Source: Stenotrophomonas sp. 364 (GTDB lineage: Bacteria > Pseudomonadota > Gammaproteobacteria > Xanthomonadales > Xanthomonadaceae). Taken from it: a stretch of DNA of 64,000 nt. Below, piece after piece: positions 49,047-57,731 of the stretch (positions are counted from its first letter, which is position 1; each line of letters starts with the position of its first letter). The position numbers and the translations under genes are program-made. The notes beneath the pieces were generated by a model. The model ran no database searches and was not told the origin of the DNA. It saw only the letters and a program-made list of their open reading frames with translations. Location: NCBI RefSeq assembly GCF_009832905.1, contig NZ_CP047135.1, positions 4,417,001 to 4,481,000 on the forward strand, read 5' to 3'.

Positions 49047-49868
49047 TTGAGCAACGACAACGGCAAACAGGACCTGCCAGACCACGGTTTGAGTGAGATC
49101 GCCCGCCACTTCGTCGGCGCCCGCCAACACGGCCGATCCCTGCCGGATTTTCCGGGCACGATCCCCGCCGACCTGGTGACCGCCTACCAGGTACAGGACC
49201 AGGCCATCGCGCTCTGGGATGACCGGGTGGTTGGCTGGAAAGTGGGCTACATCGCCGCCGAACGCCGCGATGCCTCGGGCGATGACCGCCTGCTGGGCCC
49301 GATTTTCTCGCGCAATCTGCAAAATGCTACCGGTGGAACAGTGGACATTCCGGTGTTCGTCGGCGGCTTCGGCGCGGTCGAGGCCGAGTACGTGATCCAG
49401 CTGCAGGAAGACGCCCCGGCCGACAAGCTGCACTGGACGCCCGAAGAAGCCGAGGCGCTGGCCGCCAGGCTGTTCATCGGCGTGGAAGTGGCCAGCAGCC
49501 CGCTGGCCACCATCAACAAACTCGGCCCGCGCGTGGTGGTGTCCGATTTCGGCAACAACAACGGCCTGGTGCTGGGTACCGAGATCGCCGACTGGACCCG
49601 CCTGTACGATGCCGACCTGCGTGCGGAAACCCGCATCGACGGCGAGGTGGTCGGTACCGGCGGTGCCACCCTGCTGCCCGGTGGCCTGCGTACCGCCTAT
49701 GCCTTCGCCCTGGGCCGTTCGGCGCAGCGCGGGCGGCCGTTGAAGGCCGGCGACCTGATCGCCAGCGGCAACGCCACCGGCATCCACGACATTGCCGTAG
49801 GCCAACAGGCACTGATCCGTTTCGCCGGTTACGGCGACATTACCTGCAGGGCCATCGCTGCCGGGTAA
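49047..49868 (+). CDS. 2-keto-4-pentenoate hydratase / FAH-fold protein in the uronate operon
   Basis: The 273-residue product resembles MhpD-type hydratases of the fumarylacetoacetate hydrolase fold: VVGWKVGYIAAERR, a metal-ligand region FGAVEAEYVIQL, IGVEVASSP and LKAGDLIASGNATG. I read the start as TTG 49047, preceded by GGGAG at good spacing; the frame upstream contains the promoter. It is the first gene of a probable operon continuing into dctP-dctQ-dctM, PL10 and GH43. Canonical oligogalacturonide catabolism does not need a keto-enoate hydratase, so its substrate here is an open question. Cytoplasmic, no signal peptide. Confidence 0.8.
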   Translation: MSNDNGKQDLPDHGLSEIARHFVGARQHGRSLPDFPGTIPADLVTAYQVQDQAIALWDDRVVGWKVGYIAAERRDASGDDRLLGPIFSRNLQNATGGTVDIPVFVGGFGAVEAEYVIQLQEDAPADKLHWTPEEAEALAARLFIGVEVASSPLATINKLGPRVVVSDFGNNNGLVLGTEIADWTRLYDADLRAETRIDGEVVGTGGATLLPGGLRTAYAFALGRSAQRGRPLKAGDLIASGNATGIHDIAVGQQALIRFAGYGDITCRAIAAG

Positions 49869-49905
49869 CCGCGCAGCCATGGACAGTCCGCTTGGGAGGG
49901 CGCAG

Positions 49906-50910
49906 ATGTTCACTCGCAGAAGTTTCCTTGGCACCGGTCTGGGCGCGCTTGCCGTGCCTGCGCTGGCGGCCTGTTCGCGGTCAACGGTTAGCGCGCCGGC
50001 CGGTGCGCAGCTGCTGACCGCCACCGACGTCCATGTGGCCGACTACCCCACCGTCACCGCGGTGAAGTGGATCGGCCAGCAGCTGGAACACAAGACCGGC
50101 GGCCGCCTGAAGCTGCGCCAGTACCACTCCGGCCAGCTCGGCCGTGAGTCCGAGGCGATCGACATGGCCCGCTTCGGCGCCATCGACATCACCCGGGTCT
50201 ACTCCGGTGCACTCAACAACGCCTTTCCGCTGACCCAGGCGCTGTGCCTGCCTTACGTGTTCGAGTCGGTGGCGCACATGCGCCGCGCGCTGGACGGCGG
50301 CATCGCCGACGCGGTGCTGAAAGGCTTCGAGACTCGCGACCTGGTCGGCCTGGCCATCTACGATTCCGGCGCGCGCTGCTTCTACAACACCAAGCACCCC
50401 ATCGTGGAGCCCAAGGACCTGCACGGCCTGAAGCTGCGCGTGGCGTCGTCGGACATCTTCATCCAGCTGATGCGCCTGCTGGGCGCCAACCCGACCCCGA
50501 TGTCGCTGGGCGACACCTTCTCGGGCATGGAAACGCACATGATCGACGGTGCGGAGAACAACATGCGCAGCTTCCATTCCAGCCGTCATTTCGAGGCCGC
50601 GCACTACTGGTCGCAGAGCGACCATTCCTACGCGCCGGACGTGCTGCTGATGTCGCGGCAGAGTCTGGAGGCACTCACCCCGGCCGACCGCGCGCTGGTG
50701 ATCGAGACCGCGCGTGAATCTGTCACGGTGATGCGCGAGCAGTGGGATGCCTCGGAAAACACTGCCCGGCAGGCCGTGGCCGACTTCGGCGTCACCTTCA
50801 ACGCCGTGGACATGCCGGCCTTCCGCAAGGCCGCCGACCCGCTGCTGCAGCAGTACCTGCAGCAGCCGGCGCTGGCCGCGCTTACCCGTCGCATCCGCGA
50901 CTTCGCCTGA
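49906..50910 (+). CDS. dctP: TRAP transporter substrate-binding protein (DctP family)
   Basis: The 334-residue periplasmic binding protein has DctP-family features: LRQYHSGQLGRESEAIDMARFGAIDITRVYSG, PKDLHGLKLRVASSDIFIQ with the conserved Arg that binds the ligand carboxylate, and SLGDTFSGMETHMIDGAENN. The N-terminus FTRRSFLGTGLGALAVPALAAC combines a twin-arginine motif with a lipobox ending LAAC, so a lipoprotein is possible. ATG 49906 follows GGGAGGG. It is 37 bp after the hydratase gene and 12 bp before dctQ. Its neighbours suggest a uronate or unsaturated digalacturonate ligand. Confidence 0.93.
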   Translation: MFTRRSFLGTGLGALAVPALAACSRSTVSAPAGAQLLTATDVHVADYPTVTAVKWIGQQLEHKTGGRLKLRQYHSGQLGRESEAIDMARFGAIDITRVYSGALNNAFPLTQALCLPYVFESVAHMRRALDGGIADAVLKGFETRDLVGLAIYDSGARCFYNTKHPIVEPKDLHGLKLRVASSDIFIQLMRLLGANPTPMSLGDTFSGMETHMIDGAENNMRSFHSSRHFEAAHYWSQSDHSYAPDVLLMSRQSLEALTPADRALVIETARESVTVMREQWDASENTARQAVADFGVTFNAVDMPAFRKAADPLLQQYLQQPALAALTRRIRDFA

Positions 50911-50922
50911 GGCCCCGACGCG

Positions 50923-51459
50923 ATGTCCGACCCGACTTCCGAAACCCCCGTCATCGTCAGTGCGCCGCAGCGCGTGCTCAACGTCATCGCCGACGTGGCC
51001 ATCCATATCGCCGTCATCGCCCTGCTGGGGCTGGTGGTGGTGCAGGGCTGGCAGGTATTCGCACGCTACGTCATCAACGATTCGCCCAGCTGGACCGAGC
51101 CGGTCACGCTGCTGCTGCTGGCCACCGCGATGAGCCTGGGCGCGGCCACCGGCGTACATACCCGCCGCCACTTCGGCTTCTTCCTGCTGGCCGCGCACAT
51201 GCGCCCGGGGCTGCGCCGCGCGGTGGACGTGTTCGCCGCGCTGGTGGTGGCCGTGCTCGGCGTCGTGATTGCCTGGTGGGCCGCGGTGCTGCTGCTGGAT
51301 GGCCTGGACATCAAGGCGGCCGGTGCCAACCTGCCGCAGAGCATCAACTACCTGCCGCTGTCCATTGGCGGCGCACTGATGGCGATCTTCGCCGTGAACC
51401 AGATGGTGCAGGCCGTGCTGCCCGTCGACGCCGACACCGTTGCCGAGGGAGACCGCTGA
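50923..51459 (+). CDS. dctQ: TRAP transporter small membrane subunit (DctQ)
   Basis: The 178-residue protein has four transmembrane helices (VAIHIAVIALLGLVVVQGW, PVTLLLLATAMSLGAATG, VDVFAALVVAVLGVVIAWW, PLSIGGALMAIFAVNQMV). Family motifs are FARYVINDSPSWTEPVTLLLL and THTRRHFGF-like HTRRHFGFFL. It partners DctM in the sodium-driven TRAP transporter. It lies between dctP and dctM with 12- and 3-bp gaps. Confidence 0.93.
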   Translation: MSDPTSETPVIVSAPQRVLNVIADVAIHIAVIALLGLVVVQGWQVFARYVINDSPSWTEPVTLLLLATAMSLGAATGVHTRRHFGFFLLAAHMRPGLRRAVDVFAALVVAVLGVVIAWWAAVLLLDGLDIKAAGANLPQSINYLPLSIGGALMAIFAVNQMVQAVLPVDADTVAEGDR

Positions 51460-51462
51460 GCC

Positions 51463-52746
51463 ATGGGTATCACGATCCTGTTTACCGTTTTTGCGGTACT
51501 GCTGCTGCTGGGCGTGCCGGTGGCCTATGCGTTGGCCGCGGCCGCCCTGGCCACGTTGTGGTACCTCGACCTGCCTACCCTGGTGCTGGTCCAGCAGATC
51601 TCGGCCGGTACCGGTTCGGCCTCGCTGATCGCCATTCCGCTGTTCATCTTCGCCGGCGAAATCATGATGCGCGGCGGTATCTCCGAACGCCTGATTTCGC
51701 TGGCCTCGTCGCTGGTGGGGCGCATGCGCGGTGGCCTGGGCCAGGTATCGATCCTGTCTTCGCTGTTCTTCGGTGGCGTGTCCGGTTCGGCAATCGCCGA
51801 TGTCTCGGCAGTGGGCGGCACGATGATTCCGCAGATGGTCAAGCGTGGCTATGACCGCGACTTCGCGGTCAACGTGAGCATCACCGCCGCACTGGTGGCG
51901 CTGCTGGTGCCGCCGTCGCACAACCTGATCCTGTTCTCGGCCGCGGCCGGCGGCGGGCTGTCGATCGCCGACCTGTTCGCGGCCGGTATCGTGCCGGCGC
52001 TGTTGATGACCGTGGCGCTGATGATCACAGGTTACGTGGTCGCGCGCCGTCGCGGTTATGGCGTGGAAATCTTCCCCGGCTGGCGTGCGGTGCTGCTGCG
52101 GCTGGTGTCGGCCCTGCCCGGCCTGGGCCTGGTGGCGCTGATCTTCATCGGTATCCGCGCCGGTATCTTCACCGCGGTGGAAAGCGCGGCCATCGCAGTG
52201 GTCTACGCGCTGCTGGTCACCACCGTGCTGTACCGCCAGCTCAACTGGCGCGAGTTCATGGGCACGGTGACCCATGCGGCGCGCAGCACCGGTGTGATTC
52301 TGTTCGTAATCGCCACCGCGGCGGTGTTCGGCTGGCTGCTGGCGTACCTGGAGGTGCCGGCGGCGGCGGTGGATTTCCTGCGGTCCTTCGCGCACAGCCA
52401 GTTCATGGTGCTGCTGATGATCGTGGTGATGCTGTTGCTGCTGGGTACCTTCATGGACCTGGCGCCGATGATCCTGATCTGCACGCCGATCTTCCTGCCG
52501 GTGGCCAAGGCCTATGGCATCGATCCGATCCACTTCGGCCTGGTGCTGGTGCTGACCGGTGGCCTGGGCCTGGTGACGCCGCCGGTGGGCTCGGTGCTGT
52601 TCATCGGTACCGCGATCGGCAAGATCAGCGTGGGCGAGAGCATGCGCTCGATCTGGCCGTTCTGGTTCGCCGCACTCGGCGTGCTGCTGATCGTCACCTT
52701 CTTCCCGGAACTGTCGCTGTGGCTGCCCGCCCTGCTGCGCGCGTAA
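51463..52746 (+). CDS. dctM: TRAP transporter large permease subunit (DctM)
   Basis: The 427-residue membrane protein has about 11-12 helices and the DctM signatures ASLIAIPLFIFAGEIM, GGLGQVSILSSLFFGGVSGSAIAD, LLVPPSHNLILF and GGLGLVTPPVGSVLFIG. It is the Na+-coupled transport channel. In pectin loci of several proteobacteria TRAP systems carry unsaturated uronates, which fits here. It is in operon with dctQ (3 bp) and the PL10 gene, whose start is at or just past its stop codon. Confidence 0.95.
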   Translation: MGITILFTVFAVLLLLGVPVAYALAAAALATLWYLDLPTLVLVQQISAGTGSASLIAIPLFIFAGEIMMRGGISERLISLASSLVGRMRGGLGQVSILSSLFFGGVSGSAIADVSAVGGTMIPQMVKRGYDRDFAVNVSITAALVALLVPPSHNLILFSAAAGGGLSIADLFAAGIVPALLMTVALMITGYVVARRRGYGVEIFPGWRAVLLRLVSALPGLGLVALIFIGIRAGIFTAVESAAIAVVYALLVTTVLYRQLNWREFMGTVTHAARSTGVILFVIATAAVFGWLLAYLEVPAAAVDFLRSFAHSQFMVLLMIVVMLLLLGTFMDLAPMILICTPIFLPVAKAYGIDPIHFGLVLVLTGGLGLVTPPVGSVLFIGTAIGKISVGESMRSIWPFWFAALGVLLIVTFFPELSLWLPALLRA

Positions 52747-52748
52747 GC

Positions 52749-53876
52749 GTGCGGCGGCTCGCGGTCCTGCTGTGGATCGCCCTACCCTGCGCCGTGATGG
52801 CGCAGGGCCAGGACATCCCGCTGCGCGGCTTCCAGGACGGCATCAACCACTGGCAGAGTGGGCACGGCACGGACTACCCGCGCTATTCCCCCGATCAGTA
52901 CCGGCAGATCGCCGACAACCTGGTCGCGCTGCAGCGTCGTGGTGGCGGCTGGGCGGTCAACCAGGATCCGCAGCGCATCCTCGATGACACCGCCCGTACG
53001 CAGGCGCTGGCCGACCAGGCCACGCCCGGCGGCAGCTTCGACAACCGCAACGTCTACACCCAGGTGGCCTACCTGGGCGAAGCGTTCGCGCGCAGCGGGG
53101 ACGTACGCTATCGCGACGCGGCCGTGCGCGGGCTGGACTTCATCCTTGCCGAGCAGATCGACAGCTGTGGCGGCTGGCCGCATTCGGTGCCATCGCGCAC
53201 CGCGTACCACGGCCACATCACCTTCGCCGACGACGTCACCAGCGGGGTGCTGACCACGCTGCGGCGCGTGCTGCGCGAGCCGGTGTTCGGTTTCGTCAGT
53301 GCCGGGCAGCGGGCCCGCGTGCAGGCCGCCGTGGCCGCCGGCGATGCCTGCCTGCTGCGCCTGCAGGTGCGCCAGGACGGCGTGCCCACGATCTGGGCCG
53401 GGCAGTACGACCGCACCACCCTGCAGCCCGCACAGGGCCGGAAATTCGAGCTGCCGGCCCTGGTCACCGACGAGAGTGTGGGCGTGGTGCGCTACCTGAT
53501 GTCGATCCCGGATCCGCCGCCGGCGGTGGTCGCCTCGGTCAACGCCGCCATGGCGTGGTTCCAGGCGCATGCGTTGACCGGCTGGCGGCTGGAGACGTTC
53601 GAGACGGCCCCGGCGCAGTTCCAGTTCCATCGCACCACCGTCGACCGCCGCCTGGTCGCCGATGCCGGCGCGCCGCTGCTGTGGGGGCGCTTCCACGACC
53701 TGCACGACAGTTCGGTGCTGCTGGCCAACCGCGAGGGCGAACGGGTGGCCCGTTTCGACGCGATTCCGCGCGAGCGCCGCACCGGCTACCACTGGTACGG
53801 CACCTGGCCGCAGGCCCTGATCACCACCGACTACCCGCGCTGGCAACAGCGCACTGCCGGGACCCGGGCGCGCTGA
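52749..53876 (+). CDS. Pectate lyase, polysaccharide lyase family 10
   Basis: The 375-residue secreted enzyme cleaves polygalacturonate by beta-elimination. PL10 hallmarks are present: NVYTQVAYLGEAFARSGDVRY, CGGWPHSVPSRTAYHGHITFADDVTSGVL (NGGWPQ-like), GQYDRTTLQPAQGRKFELP and ESVGVVRYLMSIP, with GRFHDLHDSSVL near the end. I use GTG 52749 (VRRLAVLLWIALPCAVMAQ), which gives a clean signal peptide 2 bp after the dctM stop; GTG 52719 overlaps dctM and is also possible, and no strong RBS is visible for either. It is the only recognisable polygalacturonate-cleaving enzyme in the locus. Confidence 0.88.
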   Translation: MRRLAVLLWIALPCAVMAQGQDIPLRGFQDGINHWQSGHGTDYPRYSPDQYRQIADNLVALQRRGGGWAVNQDPQRILDDTARTQALADQATPGGSFDNRNVYTQVAYLGEAFARSGDVRYRDAAVRGLDFILAEQIDSCGGWPHSVPSRTAYHGHITFADDVTSGVLTTLRRVLREPVFGFVSAGQRARVQAAVAAGDACLLRLQVRQDGVPTIWAGQYDRTTLQPAQGRKFELPALVTDESVGVVRYLMSIPDPPPAVVASVNAAMAWFQAHALTGWRLETFETAPAQFQFHRTTVDRRLVADAGAPLLWGRFHDLHDSSVLLANREGERVARFDAIPRERRTGYHWYGTWPQALITTDYPRWQQRTAGTRAR

Positions 53877-53914
53877 GCGCGGCCGGCCCACGCTACGTTC
53901 AAGGGAGACACACG

Positions 53915-55495
53915 ATGCGTTTGAGGACGACCCTGGCCAGCTTCGCCACCGCCTGCCTGATGCTGGCGGGCGCCGGCCACGCCGCCGAGCCTTCCACCGC
54001 CTGGAAGCGCGGGATCGAAAACCAGCGCCAGGCCGACCTCGGCAATGGCACCTTCCTCAACCCGGTGTTCGCCGGTGATCGCCCGGACCCCTCGGTGCTC
54101 AAGGATGGGCAGGACTACTACCTCACCCTGTCCTCGTTCGACGCCTACCCCGGCCTGCCGATCTGGCACTCGCGCGACCTGGTCAACTGGCAGCCGCTGG
54201 GCCATGCCATCACCAGGAACGTGGGGGCGATCTGGGCGCCGGACATCGTCAAGCACGGCAGCCGCTACTACATCTATTTCCCGGCCCGTACCGGTGAAAC
54301 CCGCAGCAACTTCGTGGTCTGGGCCGACAGCATCAAGGGCCCCTGGAGCGAGCCGATCGACATCGGGCTGGGGGCGTACATCGACCCGGGCCACGCGGTG
54401 GGCGAAGACGGCAAGCGCTACCTGTTCCTCAGCGGCGGCGACTACGTGCAGCTGGCCGACGACGGGTTGAGCGTGGTCGGCACGCCCAGGCACGTATACG
54501 ACGGCTGGAAGTACCCGGAAAGCTGGGACGTGGAGGCCTACGCGCAGGAAGGCCCGAAGATCAACTTCCGCGATGGCTGGTACTACATGACCACCGCCGT
54601 GGGCGGTACCGCCGGCCCGCCCACCGGACACATGGTGATCACCGCCCGCTCGCGCTCGATCCACGGCCCGTGGGTGAACGCGCCCAACAACCCGATCATG
54701 CGCACCCGGTCGGCCGCCGAGCCGTGGTGGTCGCGCGGCCATGCCACCGTGATCGAGGGCACCGACGGGCGCTGGTGGATGATGTACCACGGCTACGAGA
54801 ACGGGTACTGGACGCTGGGCCGCCAGGCCCTGCTGGAGCCGATCGAATGGACCGCCGATGGCTGGTTCGTGGCCAAGGGCGGCGACCTCGGCCAGCCGCT
54901 GGCCAAGCCCTCGGGTACCTCGGCGGGCCAGCACGGCATGGCGCTGTCCGATGACTTCCGCGGCACGCGCCTTGGCCCGCAGTGGTCGTTCTTCAACCCG
55001 GCCCAGGACGAGTACGCGCGGCTGGACTTCACCGGCACAGGCATGGTGCTGCAGGGCAAGGGCGAGACCCCCCGCGACAGCTCGCCGCTGACCGCCATCG
55101 CCGGCGACACGGCCTACCAGTTCGAGGTCGAAATGCACGTCGCCCCGGGCGCGGTGGGCGGTGCCCTGCTCTACTACAGCGACCGCCTGTACGTGGGCGT
55201 GGGCAGCAACGGCGGGAAATTCATCATGCACCGCTACGGCGAGGAGCGCCCCACCCGGCTGGCCCCCAGCGCCACCGGCGGCACGCTGTGGCTGCGGGTG
55301 ACCAACAACCGCCATATCGTCACCTTCCACTCCAGCACCGATGGCAAAACCTGGCAGAAGTACCCGGTTCAGATGGAAGTCTCCGGCTACCATCACAATG
55401 TGGCGGGCAAGTTCCTGGCCCTGAAGCCGGCCCTGTACGCCGCCGGCCAGGGCAAGGTGGAGTTCCGCAACTTCCGCTACCGCGCCCTCGATTGA
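53915..55495 (+). CDS. Glycoside hydrolase family 43 enzyme, secreted
   Basis: The 526-residue protein has a Sec signal (MRLRTTLASFATACLMLAGAGHA). Its five-bladed propeller starts NPVFAGDRPDPSVLKDGQDYYLT, with the general base Asp in RPDPS. A second Asp lies in LGAYIDPGHAVGEDG and the acid Glu probably in AYAQEGPKINF. The last ~190 residues are a beta-sandwich (LSDDFRGTRLGPQWSFFNP...) common on GH43 enzymes. Members are alpha-L-arabinofuranosidases or beta-xylosidases/galactosidases; trimming of pectic side chains is likely. AAGGGAG precedes ATG 53915. It follows PL10 by 38 bp and precedes the lacI-type gene by 43 bp, likely the same operon. Confidence 0.88.
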   Translation: MRLRTTLASFATACLMLAGAGHAAEPSTAWKRGIENQRQADLGNGTFLNPVFAGDRPDPSVLKDGQDYYLTLSSFDAYPGLPIWHSRDLVNWQPLGHAITRNVGAIWAPDIVKHGSRYYIYFPARTGETRSNFVVWADSIKGPWSEPIDIGLGAYIDPGHAVGEDGKRYLFLSGGDYVQLADDGLSVVGTPRHVYDGWKYPESWDVEAYAQEGPKINFRDGWYYMTTAVGGTAGPPTGHMVITARSRSIHGPWVNAPNNPIMRTRSAAEPWWSRGHATVIEGTDGRWWMMYHGYENGYWTLGRQALLEPIEWTADGWFVAKGGDLGQPLAKPSGTSAGQHGMALSDDFRGTRLGPQWSFFNPAQDEYARLDFTGTGMVLQGKGETPRDSSPLTAIAGDTAYQFEVEMHVAPGAVGGALLYYSDRLYVGVGSNGGKFIMHRYGEERPTRLAPSATGGTLWLRVTNNRHIVTFHSSTDGKTWQKYPVQMEVSGYHHNVAGKFLALKPALYAAGQGKVEFRNFRYRALD

Positions 55496-55538
55496 GCTGC
55501 CCGCTAGAATCCCCTGACTCATCCCCGGTTTGAACGAC

Positions 55539-56597
55539 ATGTCATTGCGCAGCAAAACCGATCCGTCGCCGCACGGATTGACCAAAGGCAAGGCCGCCAC
55601 GATCAACGACATCGCGCGCCTGTCCGGGGTGTCCAAGAAGACTGTCTCGCGCATCATCAACAACTCGCCGCTGGTGCGCAAAGACACCCGCGACAAGGTG
55701 GAAGCACTGATGCGCGAGGTGGGCTACACGCCGGATCCGCTGGCGCGTGGCCTGGCGTTCCGGCGCTCGTTCCTGATCGGCATGGTGTACGACAACCCCA
55801 CCGCGCAGTACATCGTGGACATGCAGTACGGCGCGCTGGACGCGCTGCGCGGATCCAGTTTTGAACTGGTGGTGCACCCCTGCGATTCGCGCAGCCCCGG
55901 CTATATCGAAGGGGTGCGCCGCTTCGTGCAGCAGCAGAAGCTGCACGGCGTGATCCTGGTGCCGCGTGCGTCCGAAGACCAGGCGCTGGTGGACATGCTC
56001 GATGAGATCGGCGTCCGCTTCACCCGCATCGCCTCGCTGCCACTGGACGACACCTCGCAGATGGTGGTCACCCACGACCGCGACGGCGCCGCCGAAGCGG
56101 CCGACTACCTGCTCTCGCTGGGCCACCGCGACATCGCCCTGGTCACCGGCCCGAGCGCCTACCGTTCGGCGCACGAGCGCACCGCCGGCTTCATCGATGC
56201 GCTGGCCAAGCGCGGCATCGAGCTGCCCCCGGCGCGCATCGTCGAGGCCGGCTACACCTTTGAATCGGGCGTGGCCGCCGCCGAAAAGCTGCTGCTGGGC
56301 AAGCAGCGCCCCACCGCCATCTTCACCGGCAACGATGAAATGGCCGCCGGCATCTACAAGGTCGCCCTGCGCGCCGGCATCAACATCCCGCGCCAGCTGT
56401 CGATCATCGGCTACGACGACAGCCCGCTGGCCTCGCGCCTGTGGCCGTCGCTGACCTCGGTGCGCCGCCACACCCGCGACACCGGGCGTACCGCCGCGGC
56501 CATGCTTATCCAGCCCGATGGCCAGGCCGCGCTGCAGATCGCCAGCGTGCGCCCGCACCTGATCGTGCGCGACTCCTGCCAACCGCCCGAGGATTGA
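55539..56597 (+). CDS. LacI-family transcriptional regulator of the pectin/uronate locus
   Basis: The 352-residue regulator has an N-terminal helix-turn-helix TINDIARLSGVSKKTVSRII and hinge YTPDPLARGLAFRRS. A periplasmic-binding-protein-like effector domain follows (IGMVYDNPTAQYIVDMQYGALD, GVILVPRASED, AIFTGNDEMAAGIYKVALRAG, IIGYDDSPLASRLWPSLTSV). It sits between the GH43 gene and kduI. A shared palindromic motif with central ACCGGT lies in five promoter regions of the locus and is the probable operator. The effector is probably KDG or a related keto-acid by analogy with other uronate regulators. ATG 55539 is chosen; TTG 55530 is possible. No strong RBS is seen. Confidence 0.92.
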   Translation: MSLRSKTDPSPHGLTKGKAATINDIARLSGVSKKTVSRIINNSPLVRKDTRDKVEALMREVGYTPDPLARGLAFRRSFLIGMVYDNPTAQYIVDMQYGALDALRGSSFELVVHPCDSRSPGYIEGVRRFVQQQKLHGVILVPRASEDQALVDMLDEIGVRFTRIASLPLDDTSQMVVTHDRDGAAEAADYLLSLGHRDIALVTGPSAYRSAHERTAGFIDALAKRGIELPPARIVEAGYTFESGVAAAEKLLLGKQRPTAIFTGNDEMAAGIYKVALRAGINIPRQLSIIGYDDSPLASRLWPSLTSVRRHTRDTGRTAAAMLIQPDGQAALQIASVRPHLIVRDSCQPPED

Positions 56598-56621
56598 CCC
56601 GCGCCGCGATGGCAACGACGG

Positions 56622-56638
56622 GCGTTCATGATGAACGC
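56622..56638. promoter_or_regulatory. Perfect 17-bp palindrome between the lacI-type gene and kduI
   Basis: GCGTTCAT-G-ATGAACGC is perfectly symmetrical. It lies about 25 bp after the regulator's stop and about 95 bp before the kduI operator. It may be a second regulator's site or a terminator-like hairpin; there is no T-run. Confidence 0.5.
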
Positions 56639-56731
56639 GTCGCCACGCGCCCGTGCAATCGGTTGCCGATCGCACGGCTTTTCTGACATGGACACCACGC
56701 CGGGCCCGCCCTGGCCTATCGTGCGCTGCAA

Positions 56732-56761
56732 AATGACACCGGTTTACCAACTCGCTACACT
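56732..56761 (+). promoter_or_regulatory. kduI promoter overlapped by the LacI-type operator
   Basis: AATGACACCGGTTTACCA (56732-56749) is identical to the operator at 48971. ATGACA (56733-56738, five of six to TTGACA), a 17-bp spacer and TACACT (56756-56761) form the likely promoter, so the operator covers the -35. Transcription would start near 56768, about 50 bp before the kduI ATG. Confidence 0.75.
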
Positions 56762-56765
56762 TTGA

Positions 56766-57665
<900 letters not shown>

Positions 57666-57672
57666 CCCTCGC

Positions 57673-57699
57673 ACGCCGCCCGCATCGCGCGGGCGGCGT
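57673..57699 (+). terminator. Perfect 11-bp hairpin between kduI and kduD
   Basis: ACGCCGCCCGC (57673-57683) pairs with GCGGGCGGCGT (57689-57699) around ATCGC. It is inside the probable operon and lacks a T-run; it could reduce read-through or protect the kduI message. Confidence 0.6.
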
Positions 57700-57731
57700 C
57701 TGTGCCGCATTGGAAAAGGACCGCATACGCA

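Noticed and set aside
52985..52998. ATGACACCG match to the pectin operator inside the PL10 gene (and TGACACC in cls near 12873)
   Set aside because: Mid-gene, explained by Asp-Asp-Thr or Val-Thr-Pro codons, right half does not match. No promoter nearby.
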